From positions 620,001-684,000 of the forward strand of contig JASCOD010000001.1 in assembly GCA_029959615.1 (NCBI GenBank): a stretch of 64,000 nt of DNA, read 5' to 3'. The first letter of the stretch is position 1; each line of letters starts with the position of its first letter. The stretch comes from Flavobacteriaceae bacterium PS02338 (GTDB lineage Bacteria; Bacteroidota; Bacteroidia; Sphingobacteriales; Sphingobacteriaceae). The notes under the pieces are model-generated. The model did no database searches, had not been told where the DNA came from, and saw nothing but the letters and a program-made list of their open reading frames with translations. Below are positions 25,162 through 34,901 of this stretch, in pieces. Both the position numbers and the translations under genes were made by a program.

Positions 25162-26397
25162 ATGAGACTAAATATACTACTAACCGCTATAACCCTATCC
25201 ATATTTACGCTAAATGCTTGTACCAGCAAAGAAGAAAAGGAAAAAAAAGTTGCCGAAGACAAGAAAGTTAGAAAAGCTGAAGACGATAAAGCAGATAGCC
25301 TGTTATTAGTTTACGATAAAAATAAAGAAGACAAGTGGATTGCTGATTTTATCAATAATTTGCACAAAAAATACAATTTTAACGGCAACGTTTTGGTTGC
25401 CAAAAAAGGTAAAATCTTGTACCAAGGTGCTAAAGGTTGGGCAGATTACCTACATCGCGACAGCTTAAAAATAAACTCCGAGTTTGAACTGGCATCTATT
25501 ACCAAAACTTTTACCGGTACCGCAATTATGCAGTTAGTAGAAGCTGGCAAGTTAAACCTAGACGACAACGTTAAAAAGTTCTTCCCTAATTTCCCTTACG
25601 ACAGCATTACCGTTAGACTTTTATTGCCACACCGTAGCGGCATGATGAATTATGTTTACTTCATCGATGACATTTGGCGCAAGGAAAAACGACCGATGAA
25701 AAAAGGCGTGACCAATCAGGAAGTGATGCAGGTAATTGCTGATAAGAAGCCTAACCCCTACACTAAACCAGACCGTGTTTTTCATTACAACAACTCCAAC
25801 TACATGGTATTGGGAGCTATTATCGAAAAGGTTACTGGCATGCGTTACTCGCAGTACATGATGGAGCATATTTTTAAACCAGCGGGGATGAAAAACACCC
25901 ACGTTTACTCTAAAGCAGAATACGAAAAAATACCTGTGGATGTAGTTGGTCACGATCGTAACAGCTTTAGATATTCGGTAGTACAAAATTTCTTAGACGG
26001 ACCAGTTGGCGATAAAGGGATTTACAGTACCATCCATGATTTGGTGCTATTTGATAAATATCTACGCAACGAAAGACTGTTAAAAAACTCGACTTTAGAT
26101 TCTGCATACGTTGGTCGTAACAAAGCGATTAAAGGACATTTCAATTATGGCTACGGTTGGCGCTTGTTCGAAGAGAAAGGTAAAGCCAAAGTAGTTTACC
26201 ATACTGGCTGGTGGCATGGTTTCCGCCATATCTACGTTCGCGATTTGGATAAGGATATCATCGTTATTTTCTTAGGCAACGTAACTAATGGAAGTTTGAT
26301 GCAATTGGACGAATTGTACAAATATCTGAAAATGCCAATCATTCGTAAAGGCGCATACACTGGTGCTGGCGCTGCTCCTGGCACAGACGAAGATTAA
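25162..26397 (+). CDS. Serine hydrolase of the beta-lactamase / class C family, lipoprotein
   Basis: A 411-residue lipoprotein (lipobox TLNAC, then a charged Lys/Glu-rich linker to about residue 60). The penicillin-binding fold has the catalytic SxxK motif S112-I-T-K115, a Tyr-Asn pair in HYNNSNYMVLG and an HTG motif (HTGWWHGF) in place of KTG. These features fit the large Beta-lactamase family PF00144 (esterases, D-aminopeptidases, peptidoglycan-modifying enzymes) rather than a true antibiotic-degrading enzyme. An in-frame TTG at 25150 is ignored in favour of the ATG at 25162, which directly opens the signal peptide. A GNAT gene follows 12 bp downstream. Confidence 0.88.
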   Translation: MRLNILLTAITLSIFTLNACTSKEEKEKKVAEDKKVRKAEDDKADSLLLVYDKNKEDKWIADFINNLHKKYNFNGNVLVAKKGKILYQGAKGWADYLHRDSLKINSEFELASITKTFTGTAIMQLVEAGKLNLDDNVKKFFPNFPYDSITVRLLLPHRSGMMNYVYFIDDIWRKEKRPMKKGVTNQEVMQVIADKKPNPYTKPDRVFHYNNSNYMVLGAIIEKVTGMRYSQYMMEHIFKPAGMKNTHVYSKAEYEKIPVDVVGHDRNSFRYSVVQNFLDGPVGDKGIYSTIHDLVLFDKYLRNERLLKNSTLDSAYVGRNKAIKGHFNYGYGWRLFEEKGKAKVVYHTGWWHGFRHIYVRDLDKDIIVIFLGNVTNGSLMQLDELYKYLKMPIIRKGAYTGAGAAPGTDED

Positions 26398-26409
26398 TTT
26401 CTAAAACTA

Positions 26410-26943
26410 ATGAGTTCCACGACAACCATAAAAACAGATAGACTTCTTCTACGAAAGATCATACCAGAAGACATACAAAATATCTACAAAGGTCTGTCGC
26501 ACCCAGATGTAATCAAATACTACGGGGTCAGCTTTACTTCACTGCAAGCTACGGAGGAACAGATGATTTGGTACAGGGAATTGGAAGAAACCGAGACTGG
26601 CATTTGGTGGGCTATTTGTTCGCTAGACGGTCAGACTTTTTATGGTGCTGGTGGTTTCAACAACCTTAGCAAAGTGCACAAGAAAGCCGAGATAGGATTC
26701 TGGCTACTTCCTGAATTTTGGGGCAAAGGTTTGATGCAAGAAGCATTTCCTTTAATTTGCAATTATGGCTTCGAAACACTAAGCTTAAATAGAATTGAAG
26801 GTTTCGTTGACGGTGATAACCTAAATTGTAAAAAAGCGGTGGAGAAACTTAACTTTAAGTATGAAGGTACCATGAGAGATTGTGAAGTAAAAGATGGTAA
26901 CTTCCTAAGCATTGATATTTATTCGAAGTTAAAAAGCGATTAG
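26410..26943 (+). CDS. GNAT-family N-acetyltransferase (RimJ/RimL type)
   Basis: A 177-residue acetyltransferase. The N-terminal TDRLLLRKIIPEDIQNIYKG is typical of the RimJ/RimL group. The central EIGFWLLPEFWGKGLMQEAF contains the acetyl-CoA pyrophosphate-binding loop (Q/R-x-x-G-x-G/A variant GKGLMQ), and NRIEGFVDGDNLNCKKAVEKL follows as the C-terminal AcCoA contact region. It could acetylate a ribosomal protein N-terminus or a small metabolite, and the sequence does not decide. It starts 12 bp after the serine hydrolase gene. Confidence 0.88.
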   Translation: MSSTTTIKTDRLLLRKIIPEDIQNIYKGLSHPDVIKYYGVSFTSLQATEEQMIWYRELEETETGIWWAICSLDGQTFYGAGGFNNLSKVHKKAEIGFWLLPEFWGKGLMQEAFPLICNYGFETLSLNRIEGFVDGDNLNCKKAVEKLNFKYEGTMRDCEVKDGNFLSIDIYSKLKSD

Positions 26944-27051
26944 TAAGCATAACCTGTGCTTTAAAATTTAGACTTACTAAGTTTTCGAAACTTCTTAAGT
27001 CTTTTCAAACGGAAACTTTCAAAATCTTACTACATTAACAATGATTTTTGC

Positions 27052-27059
27052 TAAATTTG
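27052..27059 (+). promoter_or_regulatory. Candidate -7 box ahead of the DUF763 gene
   Basis: TAAATTTG is an exact match to the Bacteroidota -7 consensus, but the start codon is only 7 bp downstream. The message would be nearly leaderless. No convincing -33 TTTG is seen at the right distance. Confidence 0.3.
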
Positions 27060-27066
27060 TTAGCAA

Positions 27067-28269
27067 ATGAAAAGAGCAGGAGTTGCCGATTTACCTTTAC
27101 ATTATGGAGCTGTGCCACCTTGGTTGGCAGAGCGAATGGCTAAATTGGGCTTGGCAATTACCGAGCAGATTTTAGCCAATAAAGGCAAAGACGATTTCTT
27201 GAGCAGAATGAGTAGTCCCTTTTGGTTCCAAAGTTTGGGCGCTGTAATGGGTATGGATTGGCATTCTTCGGGCATTACTACTTCTGTCATGGGTGCTTTA
27301 AAAAAAGCCATCAATCCTAATGCAGCTACCTTTGGTTTATACGTTTGCGGAGGTAAAGGAAAATTCTCGAGAGAAACGCCTGCCGAACTTACCAAATTTG
27401 CACAAACAAACGGATTAGATGGTGACCACTTAGTTCGCAGTAGTAAACTCTCTGCGAAGGTAGACAACACGGCTATCCAAGATGGTTTTCAGCTTTACCA
27501 ACATAACTTTATCGTCAGTACCGAAGGCAATTGGACCGTGGTGCAACAAGGCATGAGCGATGAAAGCTCTACCGCCCGTAGGTACCACTGGCATTCGGCA
27601 AACATACAATCTTTCACAGATGCGCCTCACACTTTCATTTACGGACAGAACCAAGGTAAAATCTTAAACCTCACTGATAAAAAGGCACAGCCAATTAAAG
27701 CTTCAATGCTAGAGATGATGGCGGAGCCTCCAAAGAAAATGCTAGCTGAAATTAGCAAATTGGTCATGCCCAAACATCATGATGTACAAGCAAAAGATGT
27801 AGATTTAAAACGCTTGGGTTCTATATTATGGTTAGCTCAAAATAATAACATTTCTAATTTCGACGAATTACTGCTTTTAGAAGGCTTGGGGCCACGAACG
27901 TTACAATCTTTAGCACTAGTGAGCGAAGTAATTTATGGTACACCCTCACGCTTTAAAGACCCCGCTAGGTTTTCGTTTGCCAATGGAGGAAAAGATGGGC
28001 ACCCATTTCCTGTGCCTGTTGATGTTTACGACGAGACCATCAAAACCTTAAACGACGCCATAAAAAAATCAAAGATTGGAAATACAGATAAAGCTCAGGC
28101 TATCCAATCGCTTTCGCAGATTGCTGCCCGAGTAGAACAAGATTTCATCCCAAATGGAAATTTCGATGAATTAATTGCAAAAGAAAGAGCGGATTCTTGG
28201 AAATACGGCGGCAGAACTGTTTTTGGAAAAGCAAAGAGACAAAACAACAATCAGCTAAGCCTTTTCTAA
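27067..28269 (+). CDS. DUF763 domain-containing protein
   Basis: A 400-residue soluble protein of the DUF763 family, known from archaea and scattered bacteria. It opens with KRAGVADLPLHYGAVPPWLAERM, then HSSGITTSVMGALKKA and TFGLYVCGGKGKFSRETPAEL. A HhH-like turn (FDELLLLEGLGPRTLQSLALVSEVIYG, about residues 260-285) suggests nucleic-acid binding, and VVQQGMSDESSTARRYHWHS may be part of an active site. Function unknown. The gene stands alone, without a helicase or nuclease partner. Confidence 0.85.
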   Translation: MKRAGVADLPLHYGAVPPWLAERMAKLGLAITEQILANKGKDDFLSRMSSPFWFQSLGAVMGMDWHSSGITTSVMGALKKAINPNAATFGLYVCGGKGKFSRETPAELTKFAQTNGLDGDHLVRSSKLSAKVDNTAIQDGFQLYQHNFIVSTEGNWTVVQQGMSDESSTARRYHWHSANIQSFTDAPHTFIYGQNQGKILNLTDKKAQPIKASMLEMMAEPPKKMLAEISKLVMPKHHDVQAKDVDLKRLGSILWLAQNNNISNFDELLLLEGLGPRTLQSLALVSEVIYGTPSRFKDPARFSFANGGKDGHPFPVPVDVYDETIKTLNDAIKKSKIGNTDKAQAIQSLSQIAARVEQDFIPNGNFDELIAKERADSWKYGGRTVFGKAKRQNNNQLSLF

Positions 28270-28362
28270 CACACAAAACACCTTAAACCAGAACAAAAAT
28301 CCATTAAAATTAATAAAAATACAAAATTAACATATATTTAGAGCAAAAACACACTCTAAATC

Positions 28363-29685
28363 ATGCAAAAACAAAAAATAACGCTAAAAAAATCCTTATC
28401 ATCCACACATCTCTGGGCAATTGGTGTTGGATTAGTGATTTCTGGAGAATATTTTGGCTGGAATTATGGCTGGGGTGTCGCTGGCACAGTAGGAATGTTA
28501 ATTGCTACACTCATCATTACTGTTTTATATTTTACCTTTATCTTCAGCTTTACCGAACTTACGAGTGCAATTCCCAATGCAGGAGGACCTTTTTCATATT
28601 CTCTTCGAGCATTTGGACCTTTTGGCGCACTCATTGCCGGTTATGCCACTTTGATTGAATTTTTATTTGCCACACCCGCAATTTCACTCGCTCTAGGCAG
28701 CTATATCCATTTTCTATATCCGATATTTCCCACGATAGAAGTAGCCATTTTTTCTTATCTCATTTTCACAATCATCAATTTATTGGGCATTAAAGAAGCA
28801 GCATGGTTTGCGCTAATCATGACTATTTTAGCCATAGCAGAATTACTGTTGTTTATTGGCGTTGCCGCACCACACTTTAAAGCAGAAATCTTTTTTAAAG
28901 ATCCGATGCCTTTTGGTTGGGCAGGTGTATTTTCGGCTTTACCTTTTGCCATTTGGCTATATGTTTGTTTGGAAGGAATTGCGATGGTATCAGAGGAAAC
29001 CAAACCTGGGAAAGGCGTTATAGCCAAGGGCTATATTTCAGCGATGCTTACGCTATGTATACTGGCGCTTGCGGTAATGTTCGCCGTTGGCGGTATTGCA
29101 CACTGGAGTAAACTAGATAAGTTGGACTATCCTTTACCAGAATCAATTGCAATTGTATTGGGTAAAGACAACCAGTGGACAAAAATTTTTACAAGTGTTG
29201 GGCTGTTTGGACTAATTGCTTCATTTCACGGTATAATCATCGGTTATTCAAGACAACTATTTGCGCTAGCCAGAAGTGGATATTTACCGGTATTTTTAGC
29301 AAAAGTGAGTCCCAAAAGACAGGTTCCCTATTGGTCATTAATCATCGGTGGCGCAGTTGGAATAATTGCTATCCACTTGTTTAACACCAGTGATTTGGTA
29401 ATCTTGGCAACCATAGGAGCAATAGTAATGTACGTAATTAGCATGCTGGCTTTGTTTAAACTAAGAAAAAAAGAGCCACAAATGGAGCGCCCTTTTAAAG
29501 TTCCGTTCTATCCTACAGTACCCAGTATTGCGCTGATATTGTCGGTAGTAGCACTACTATCCATGCTTTATGCTTATACAAAACTGTGCTTGATATTTTT
29601 TGCAGGATTATCTATACTCCTCATCATCTTTTACCTTACTGGAAGCCATAAAAGGTTGGCCATAAAAAATGAATTATCATCGTAA
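28363..29685 (+). CDS. eat: Ethanolamine permease (APC superfamily)
   Basis: A 440-residue amino acid/polyamine/organocation-type transporter with about 12 membrane helices. The N-terminal HLWAIGVGLVISGEYFGWNYG and NAGGPFSYSLRAFGPFG segments match ethanolamine permeases. The assignment is supported by the two genes directly downstream, which encode both ethanolamine ammonia-lyase subunits: the stop of this gene overlaps the eutB start (TAATG). Import of ethanolamine, probably from phosphatidylethanolamine breakdown, would feed the lyase. No regulator is linked. Confidence 0.92.
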   Translation: MQKQKITLKKSLSSTHLWAIGVGLVISGEYFGWNYGWGVAGTVGMLIATLIITVLYFTFIFSFTELTSAIPNAGGPFSYSLRAFGPFGALIAGYATLIEFLFATPAISLALGSYIHFLYPIFPTIEVAIFSYLIFTIINLLGIKEAAWFALIMTILAIAELLLFIGVAAPHFKAEIFFKDPMPFGWAGVFSALPFAIWLYVCLEGIAMVSEETKPGKGVIAKGYISAMLTLCILALAVMFAVGGIAHWSKLDKLDYPLPESIAIVLGKDNQWTKIFTSVGLFGLIASFHGIIIGYSRQLFALARSGYLPVFLAKVSPKRQVPYWSLIIGGAVGIIAIHLFNTSDLVILATIGAIVMYVISMLALFKLRKKEPQMERPFKVPFYPTVPSIALILSVVALLSMLYAYTKLCLIFFAGLSILLIIFYLTGSHKRLAIKNELSS

Positions 29686-31067
29686 TGCGCTACAAAACGA
29701 ATATAGGACACATTGTTTATGAATTTACTGACCTGAAGTGCTTGCTAGCTAAGGCTAGTCCACTACGCTCTGGAGACGTGCTGGCGGGTGTTGCCGCAAG
29801 TTCTAATGAAGAGCGCATTGCCGCCCAAATGGTCCTTGCCGACGTACCTCTTTCACAATTTCTTAATGAAGCGATTGTGCCCTACGAAACAGACGAGGTA
29901 ACGAGGCTAATTATTGATACCCACGACAGTGCTGCGTTTACCACCATTCAAAGCTTCACTGTTGGAAATTTAAGAGATTGGCTGCTCAGTGACCATGCCG
30001 ATACGATTTCTTTACAGAAACTAAGTAGAGGTTTGACGCCAGAAATGGTGGCGGCCGTTTCAAAACTGATGCGCAATCAAGACCTAATTCTAGTGGCACA
30101 AAAAATTGAAATTATTACAAAATTTCGCAATACGATAGGTTTAAAAGGACACCTATCAACAAGGTTGCAGCCCAATCATCCTACAGATAGCCTAAAAGGA
30201 ATAGCCGCCAGTATAGTAGACGGCCTAATGTATGGTAGTGGCGATGCTGTAATTGGCATTAACCCAGCTACAGACAGCCCAAAAACCGCTTCAGCACTAC
30301 TGTACTTAATAGACGGTTTAAGGCTAAAATTCGAAATCCCGATACAAAGCTGTATCCTCACACACCTTACCACTAGTATCGATTTAATAGCCAAAAATAC
30401 ACCAGTTGACTTGGTTTTTCAGTCTATTGCCGGCACCCAAAAAGCAAATGAAAGTTTTGGCATCAACCTACAATTGCTAACCGAAGGATACGAGGCAGGC
30501 TTATCTTTAAAACGCGGAACTGTAGGCAACAATTTGATGTACTTTGAAACAGGACAGGGAAGTGCCTTATCAGCAAATGCCCATTTCAATATCGATCAAC
30601 AAACCTGCGAAGCAAGGGCTTACGGAGTAGCTAGACATTACCATCCTTTATTAGTGAATTCTGTGGTTGGTTTTATTGGTCCAGAATATTTATATGATGG
30701 TAAGCAGATTACAAGAGCTGGCTTAGAAGATCATTTTTGCGGCAAACTATTAGGTTTACCCATGGGGATGGATATCTGTTATACGAACCATGCCGAAGCC
30801 GATCAAGATGATATGGATAACCTTATGACTTTACTGGGTGTTGCTGGCGTGAATTTTATCATGGGTATCCCAGGATCAGATGATACCATGCTCAATTACC
30901 AAACTACCTCATTTCACGACGCCCTGTACCTACGCCGAGTATTAGGACTGAAAGCGTCGCCTGAATTTGAAGCGTGGTTTTTAAAACAAGGTATTCTCGA
31001 CAAATCTTATAATCGATTATCTAACCCAGCACTAAACCTAAATTATCTATTTAAGGAACTGCAATAA
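29685..31067 (+). CDS. eutB: Ethanolamine ammonia-lyase, large subunit
   Basis: The 460-residue catalytic subunit. It splits ethanolamine into acetaldehyde and ammonia using adenosylcobalamin. Family motifs include LRSGDVLAGVAA near residue 25, LMYGSGDAVIGINPATDSPK in the barrel and YFETGQGSALSANAHFNID. Length matches the family (about 455). The start codon overlaps the permease stop, so translation is coupled. No aldehyde dehydrogenase, EutA-type reactivase or microcompartment shell gene is in the cluster, so acetaldehyde must be handled by enzymes elsewhere. Confidence 0.95.
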   Translation: MRYKTNIGHIVYEFTDLKCLLAKASPLRSGDVLAGVAASSNEERIAAQMVLADVPLSQFLNEAIVPYETDEVTRLIIDTHDSAAFTTIQSFTVGNLRDWLLSDHADTISLQKLSRGLTPEMVAAVSKLMRNQDLILVAQKIEIITKFRNTIGLKGHLSTRLQPNHPTDSLKGIAASIVDGLMYGSGDAVIGINPATDSPKTASALLYLIDGLRLKFEIPIQSCILTHLTTSIDLIAKNTPVDLVFQSIAGTQKANESFGINLQLLTEGYEAGLSLKRGTVGNNLMYFETGQGSALSANAHFNIDQQTCEARAYGVARHYHPLLVNSVVGFIGPEYLYDGKQITRAGLEDHFCGKLLGLPMGMDICYTNHAEADQDDMDNLMTLLGVAGVNFIMGIPGSDDTMLNYQTTSFHDALYLRRVLGLKASPEFEAWFLKQGILDKSYNRLSNPALNLNYLFKELQ

Positions 31068-31079
31068 GTAAAAACTACC

Positions 31080-31841
31080 ATGAGCGAAGAACTACAACAG
31101 CATGATAACTGGGAAGAACTGAAGACTTTTACTGAGGCTAGAATTGCTTTGGGTCGTGTGGGGGTTTCCATTCCTTTAAAAGAAAGCTTGGCTTTTAAGC
31201 TTGCACACGCTCATGCTAGAGACGCCGTTTTTTCTTCATTAGCCATTGAAAAAATGCAGGAAGAGCTAAAGGCTTTAAATCTAAAATCTATTATTGTACA
31301 GTCAAAAGCTACGACTAGAGCTGTTTATTTGCAGAGACCAGATTGGGGTAGAATGCTAGATGAAAACTCGTGGGAAAAGCTAGAAAACACGATGCTCGCC
31401 CAGGTAGATATTGCTATTGTAATCTCTGATGGATTATCTGCTACTGCAGTTAACCATAACGCCATTCCGCTACTTGAACAATTAATTCCTTTACTTAGAA
31501 AAGAAAATTATTCCATGGCTCCCGTTACGCTTGCTATACAGGCTAGGGTCGCCATTGGAGATGCCATTGGACATTTATTGAGCGCTAAGATGGTGATTAA
31601 TCTAATTGGTGAACGTCCAGGACTAAGCGCTAGCGATAGCATGGGCGCCTACCTTACTTATCACCCGGAAATAGGATTAACAGACGAAAGAAGAAATTGC
31701 ATTTCTAATATTAGACCAAAAGGACTAAGCATAGCTGCTGCTGCTCAAAAATTTGTCTATTTAATTAGGGAAGCTTTTATTTTAAAATGCACGGGCATTG
31801 CGTTAAAAGACAACAACGAGAATCAAAACACGTTAAGCTAA
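31080..31841 (+). CDS. eutC: Ethanolamine ammonia-lyase, small subunit
   Basis: The 253-residue partner of EutB that completes the cobalamin-binding interface. Recognised by the TEARIALGRVGVSIPL segment near residue 18, LAHAHARDAV, IVISDGLSATAVNHNAIPLL, and RPGLSASDSMGAYLTYHPEIG followed by DERRNCISNIRPKGL, all hallmarks of EutC. It starts 12 bp after eutB and ends the operon, converging with recG 35 bp further on. Confidence 0.95.
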   Translation: MSEELQQHDNWEELKTFTEARIALGRVGVSIPLKESLAFKLAHAHARDAVFSSLAIEKMQEELKALNLKSIIVQSKATTRAVYLQRPDWGRMLDENSWEKLENTMLAQVDIAIVISDGLSATAVNHNAIPLLEQLIPLLRKENYSMAPVTLAIQARVAIGDAIGHLLSAKMVINLIGERPGLSASDSMGAYLTYHPEIGLTDERRNCISNIRPKGLSIAAAAQKFVYLIREAFILKCTGIALKDNNENQNTLS

Positions 31842-31875
31842 ATAAGGTTTAACGATGTATCCCGTTAAAGTCAGC

Positions 31876-33987
31876 CTAAGAAATCTTATCAAAGCTAATC
31901 CCAACATTCCTCTTTGAAAGAAAACTCTTCAATAAACTATTCTCTGGACTTTCTACATTCGGGTCTTTATCCAATAGCTCAATCACCGTATTCCTTGCTT
32001 CCTGCAAAATCACTTGGTCCTTCGCCAAATCCGCTACTTTCAACTCTATGGTTCCACTTTGCATCGTACCGGTAATATCGCCAGGTCCACGTAGTTCTAA
32101 ATCTATTTCCGAAATCTCGAAACCATTATTAGTACGCACCATAGTTTCCAAACGTTTTTTAGAAGTCGGATTTAGCTTGTCCTTTGACATCAGAATACAA
32201 AAAGACTGCTCAGCACCACGACCAACCCTACCACGCAATTGGTGTAGTTGAGAAAGACCAAATCGTTCCGAGTTTTCTATCACCATTACCGAAGCATTAG
32301 GGACATTTACCCCAACCTCAATCACTGTGGTCGCTACCATGATTTGGGTTTTCCCTTCAATAAAGCGCTGCATTTCGTAAGCCTTATCCGCATTGCTCAA
32401 CTTACCATGCACAATACTAATTTGGTATTGTGGACGAGGAAATTGATAGCTCAACTGCTCAATGCCAGCTTCCAAATGCAGTAAATCCAACTTCTCACTT
32501 TCCTTAATTAAAGGATAAACGATGTAGACCTGCCTACCTTTGGCAATCTCCTCCTTCATCATCCCAAACATCCGCATACGCCTACCTTCTACAAAATGTA
32601 GTGTTTCTATAGGCTTTCTTCCAGCGGGTAATTCATCTATAATGGAAACATCTAAATCGCCATATAAAGTCATGGCCAACGTTCTCGGAATTGGCGTAGC
32701 AGTCATTACCAAAATATGTGGCGGAACGACGTTCTTTCGCCAAAGTTTCGCTCGCTGCTCTACCCCAAATCGATGTTGTTCATCAATTACCACCAAACCT
32801 AAATTCTTGAACTGCACTTTGTCTTCAATCAACGCATGTGTACCTACCAAAATATCAATCTCACCGCTTTCCAATTGCTGATGTAAAACAGTTCGTTGTT
32901 TCTTCGTCGAACTTCCTGTTAAGATACCCACGTTGACCAACTCACCTTTCAACATCCCAACTAACGACTCGTAATGCTGACGAGCTAAGATTTCCGTTGG
33001 CGCCATCATACAAGCCTGACAGCCATTGTCGTTAGCCAACAGCATGCTCATTAACGCCACTACTGTTTTTCCACTACCCACATCACCTTGCACCAAACGG
33101 TTCATTTGCGCACCACGTTGTGTATCAATTCTAATCTCCTTGATTACCCGCTTTTGCGCATTAGTTAAATCGAAAGGAACGATTTCATTATAAAATTGAT
33201 TTACTCTTTCGCCAACATTACTAAAAACAGCGCCCTTAAATTTTAAACTTCTAAGGTGCTTATTGTGCAACAACTGCAGCTGAATAAAGAAAAGTTCCTC
33301 AAACTTTAGCCTACGTTCTGCCTGTTGTAGTGCTCTAGTATTTACTGGGAAATGAATGTTAATCAACGCTTCTTTCTTACCTATCAGCTTATATTTTTCC
33401 AAAACGTATCTTGGTAGCGTTTCTCTAACTTCATTTACGTGAAGTTCTAAAATTTGATAAATAAGCTTTTGGATTCCCTTACTATCCAAGAAACTCTTTT
33501 TAAGTTTTTCGGTAGAATTATAGATAGGTTGTAAAGTCAAATTTCCCGTTACGCCTCCAGAAGTTTGGCGAGGGTAAGTTTCCAAATCAGGATGAGAAAT
33601 GCTAAACCCACCATTAAAGAAACTAGGTTTACCAAAGGCGATGTAAGTATTTCCTCGGTAGATATTCTCTTCTACCCATTTTAAACTTTGAAACCAAACC
33701 AACTCCATCGTTCCAGTTTCATCTCCAAACCTCGCTACAATTCTTCGTTTATGCTTCTCTCCAATCGTCTCTTTGGTCATGATTTTGCCAATCACCTGCA
33801 CCAAAGGCATATCGGAATTTAGTTCATTAATCTTATAAAAACGAGTTCTATCAATATACCTAAAAGGATAATGATGTAAGAGTTGCTCGTAGGTAAAAAC
33901 ACCCAGCTCCTTTTGCAGCAGCTCGGCACGCTTAGGCCCAACGCCTTTTAAATAAACAAGAGGTGTTTCTAAATTGGAAGCAAACAA
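31876..33987 (-). CDS. recG: ATP-dependent DNA helicase RecG
   Basis: A 703-residue helicase that reverses stalled replication forks and processes branched DNA. The N-terminal wedge/OB domain (about 55-200) is followed by helicase motif I (VQGDVGSGKTVVAL), the DEQH box (VVIDEQHRFGVEQR), motif III (MTATPIPRTLAMTLYG) and motif VI (QLRGRVGRG), ending in the TRG-type C-terminal domain with FEISEIDLELRGPGDITG. Full length. The downstream neighbour on the opposite strand is eutC. The preceding transporter gene ends 6 bp upstream, so recG may be the last gene of a ridA-transporter-recG unit. Confidence 0.96.
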   Translation of the reverse strand: MFASNLETPLVYLKGVGPKRAELLQKELGVFTYEQLLHHYPFRYIDRTRFYKINELNSDMPLVQVIGKIMTKETIGEKHKRRIVARFGDETGTMELVWFQSLKWVEENIYRGNTYIAFGKPSFFNGGFSISHPDLETYPRQTSGGVTGNLTLQPIYNSTEKLKKSFLDSKGIQKLIYQILELHVNEVRETLPRYVLEKYKLIGKKEALINIHFPVNTRALQQAERRLKFEELFFIQLQLLHNKHLRSLKFKGAVFSNVGERVNQFYNEIVPFDLTNAQKRVIKEIRIDTQRGAQMNRLVQGDVGSGKTVVALMSMLLANDNGCQACMMAPTEILARQHYESLVGMLKGELVNVGILTGSSTKKQRTVLHQQLESGEIDILVGTHALIEDKVQFKNLGLVVIDEQHRFGVEQRAKLWRKNVVPPHILVMTATPIPRTLAMTLYGDLDVSIIDELPAGRKPIETLHFVEGRRMRMFGMMKEEIAKGRQVYIVYPLIKESEKLDLLHLEAGIEQLSYQFPRPQYQISIVHGKLSNADKAYEMQRFIEGKTQIMVATTVIEVGVNVPNASVMVIENSERFGLSQLHQLRGRVGRGAEQSFCILMSKDKLNPTSKKRLETMVRTNNGFEISEIDLELRGPGDITGTMQSGTIELKVADLAKDQVILQEARNTVIELLDKDPNVESPENSLLKSFLSKRNVGISFDKIS

Positions 33988-33993
33988 AACGTA

Positions 33994-34899
33994 CTATTTT
34001 CTTTTAAAAGTAAGCATATCTTTAATCATGTTCCAATTAAATAGAAAAACAGCAAATAGCAATAATAAATAAGCCATTAACTGATGCGGATCTATTTTTT
34101 CGTTGAAATAAAGAATAGCCACCGTAAAAGCGATAATTGGATTGATATAAATAATAATACCCAAGGTGGAGGAGGGAATCCCCACCAAAGCAAATAAGCT
34201 TAAGAACAACGGAATAACCGTGAACAGCACCGCAATCAAAGTAACATTCAACCAAAAGCCAGATTCCAGCGGCAATCCTGTATGTTGGTAAACGAAGAAA
34301 GGCAACATTAAAATCACAACAATACTAATCTGTACAGCCAACACATTCAGTTTGTCTAAGTGCTGCATCTTACGCTGAATAATCAGATAAAAAGCATAAA
34401 GCGCTGCAATCACTACCGACCAAGTCACTTCTATCAGCGAACCTGTGGCTAACATCAAAATACTTGAGGTAGCTAATATCAAGGCAATAATTTGAATTCG
34501 GTAGAGATGTTCTTTCAAAATCACAAAACCACCAAAGGCAGTAATTAGCGGGCAAACCATATAGGCAAATGCTCCAGATTTGATACTGACGTTATTGATG
34601 GCATAGATAAAAGTATACCAATTGAGCACTAACAACACCGTAGCTCCAATAATTTGCGCTAAAACAATTCTTTTTTCACGAATTCCAATTTGCTTGAAAT
34701 AGCTAATATCTTTCTTCAGTTCTTTCCTCCTAAACAAGAATATCGCCAACCAGATTACAAATAAAGATGTAAAAATGCGATAATATAAAATCTGCTCCGA
34801 AGGGTAAGCTTTGAGGTTTCTTAGTGGAATAGCAAAGAAACCCCAAATGATGGCAGATAAGACCCCTGAAAATAAATACTTAGATTTATTGGTTGTCAA
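33994..34899 (-). CDS. EamA-family transporter (RarD-like)
   Basis: A 301-residue membrane protein with about ten helices arranged as two EamA repeats. The N-terminal FSGVLSAIIWGFFAIPLRNL, the ALNWYTFIYAINN-type motif in helix 4 and the C-terminal IPSSTLGIIIYINPIIAF are typical of the RarD subgroup of drug/metabolite transporters. Substrate unknown. It lies 2 bp after ridA and 6 bp before recG on the same strand, so all three are likely co-transcribed. Confidence 0.85.
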   Translation of the reverse strand: MTTNKSKYLFSGVLSAIIWGFFAIPLRNLKAYPSEQILYYRIFTSLFVIWLAIFLFRRKELKKDISYFKQIGIREKRIVLAQIIGATVLLVLNWYTFIYAINNVSIKSGAFAYMVCPLITAFGGFVILKEHLYRIQIIALILATSSILMLATGSLIEVTWSVVIAALYAFYLIIQRKMQHLDKLNVLAVQISIVVILMLPFFVYQHTGLPLESGFWLNVTLIAVLFTVIPLFLSLFALVGIPSSTLGIIIYINPIIAFTVAILYFNEKIDPHQLMAYLLLLFAVFLFNWNMIKDMLTFKRK

Positions 34900-34901
34900 A
34901 A

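Noticed and set aside
25162..26397. Serine hydrolase as a resistance beta-lactamase
   Set aside because: The HTG motif and general class C-like layout are shared with many esterases and peptidases, and there is no AmpR or resistance context.
31848..31869. 7-bp hairpin TTTAACG / CGTTAAA between eutC and recG
   Set aside because: Weak AT-rich stem without a T run on either strand. Not called a terminator.
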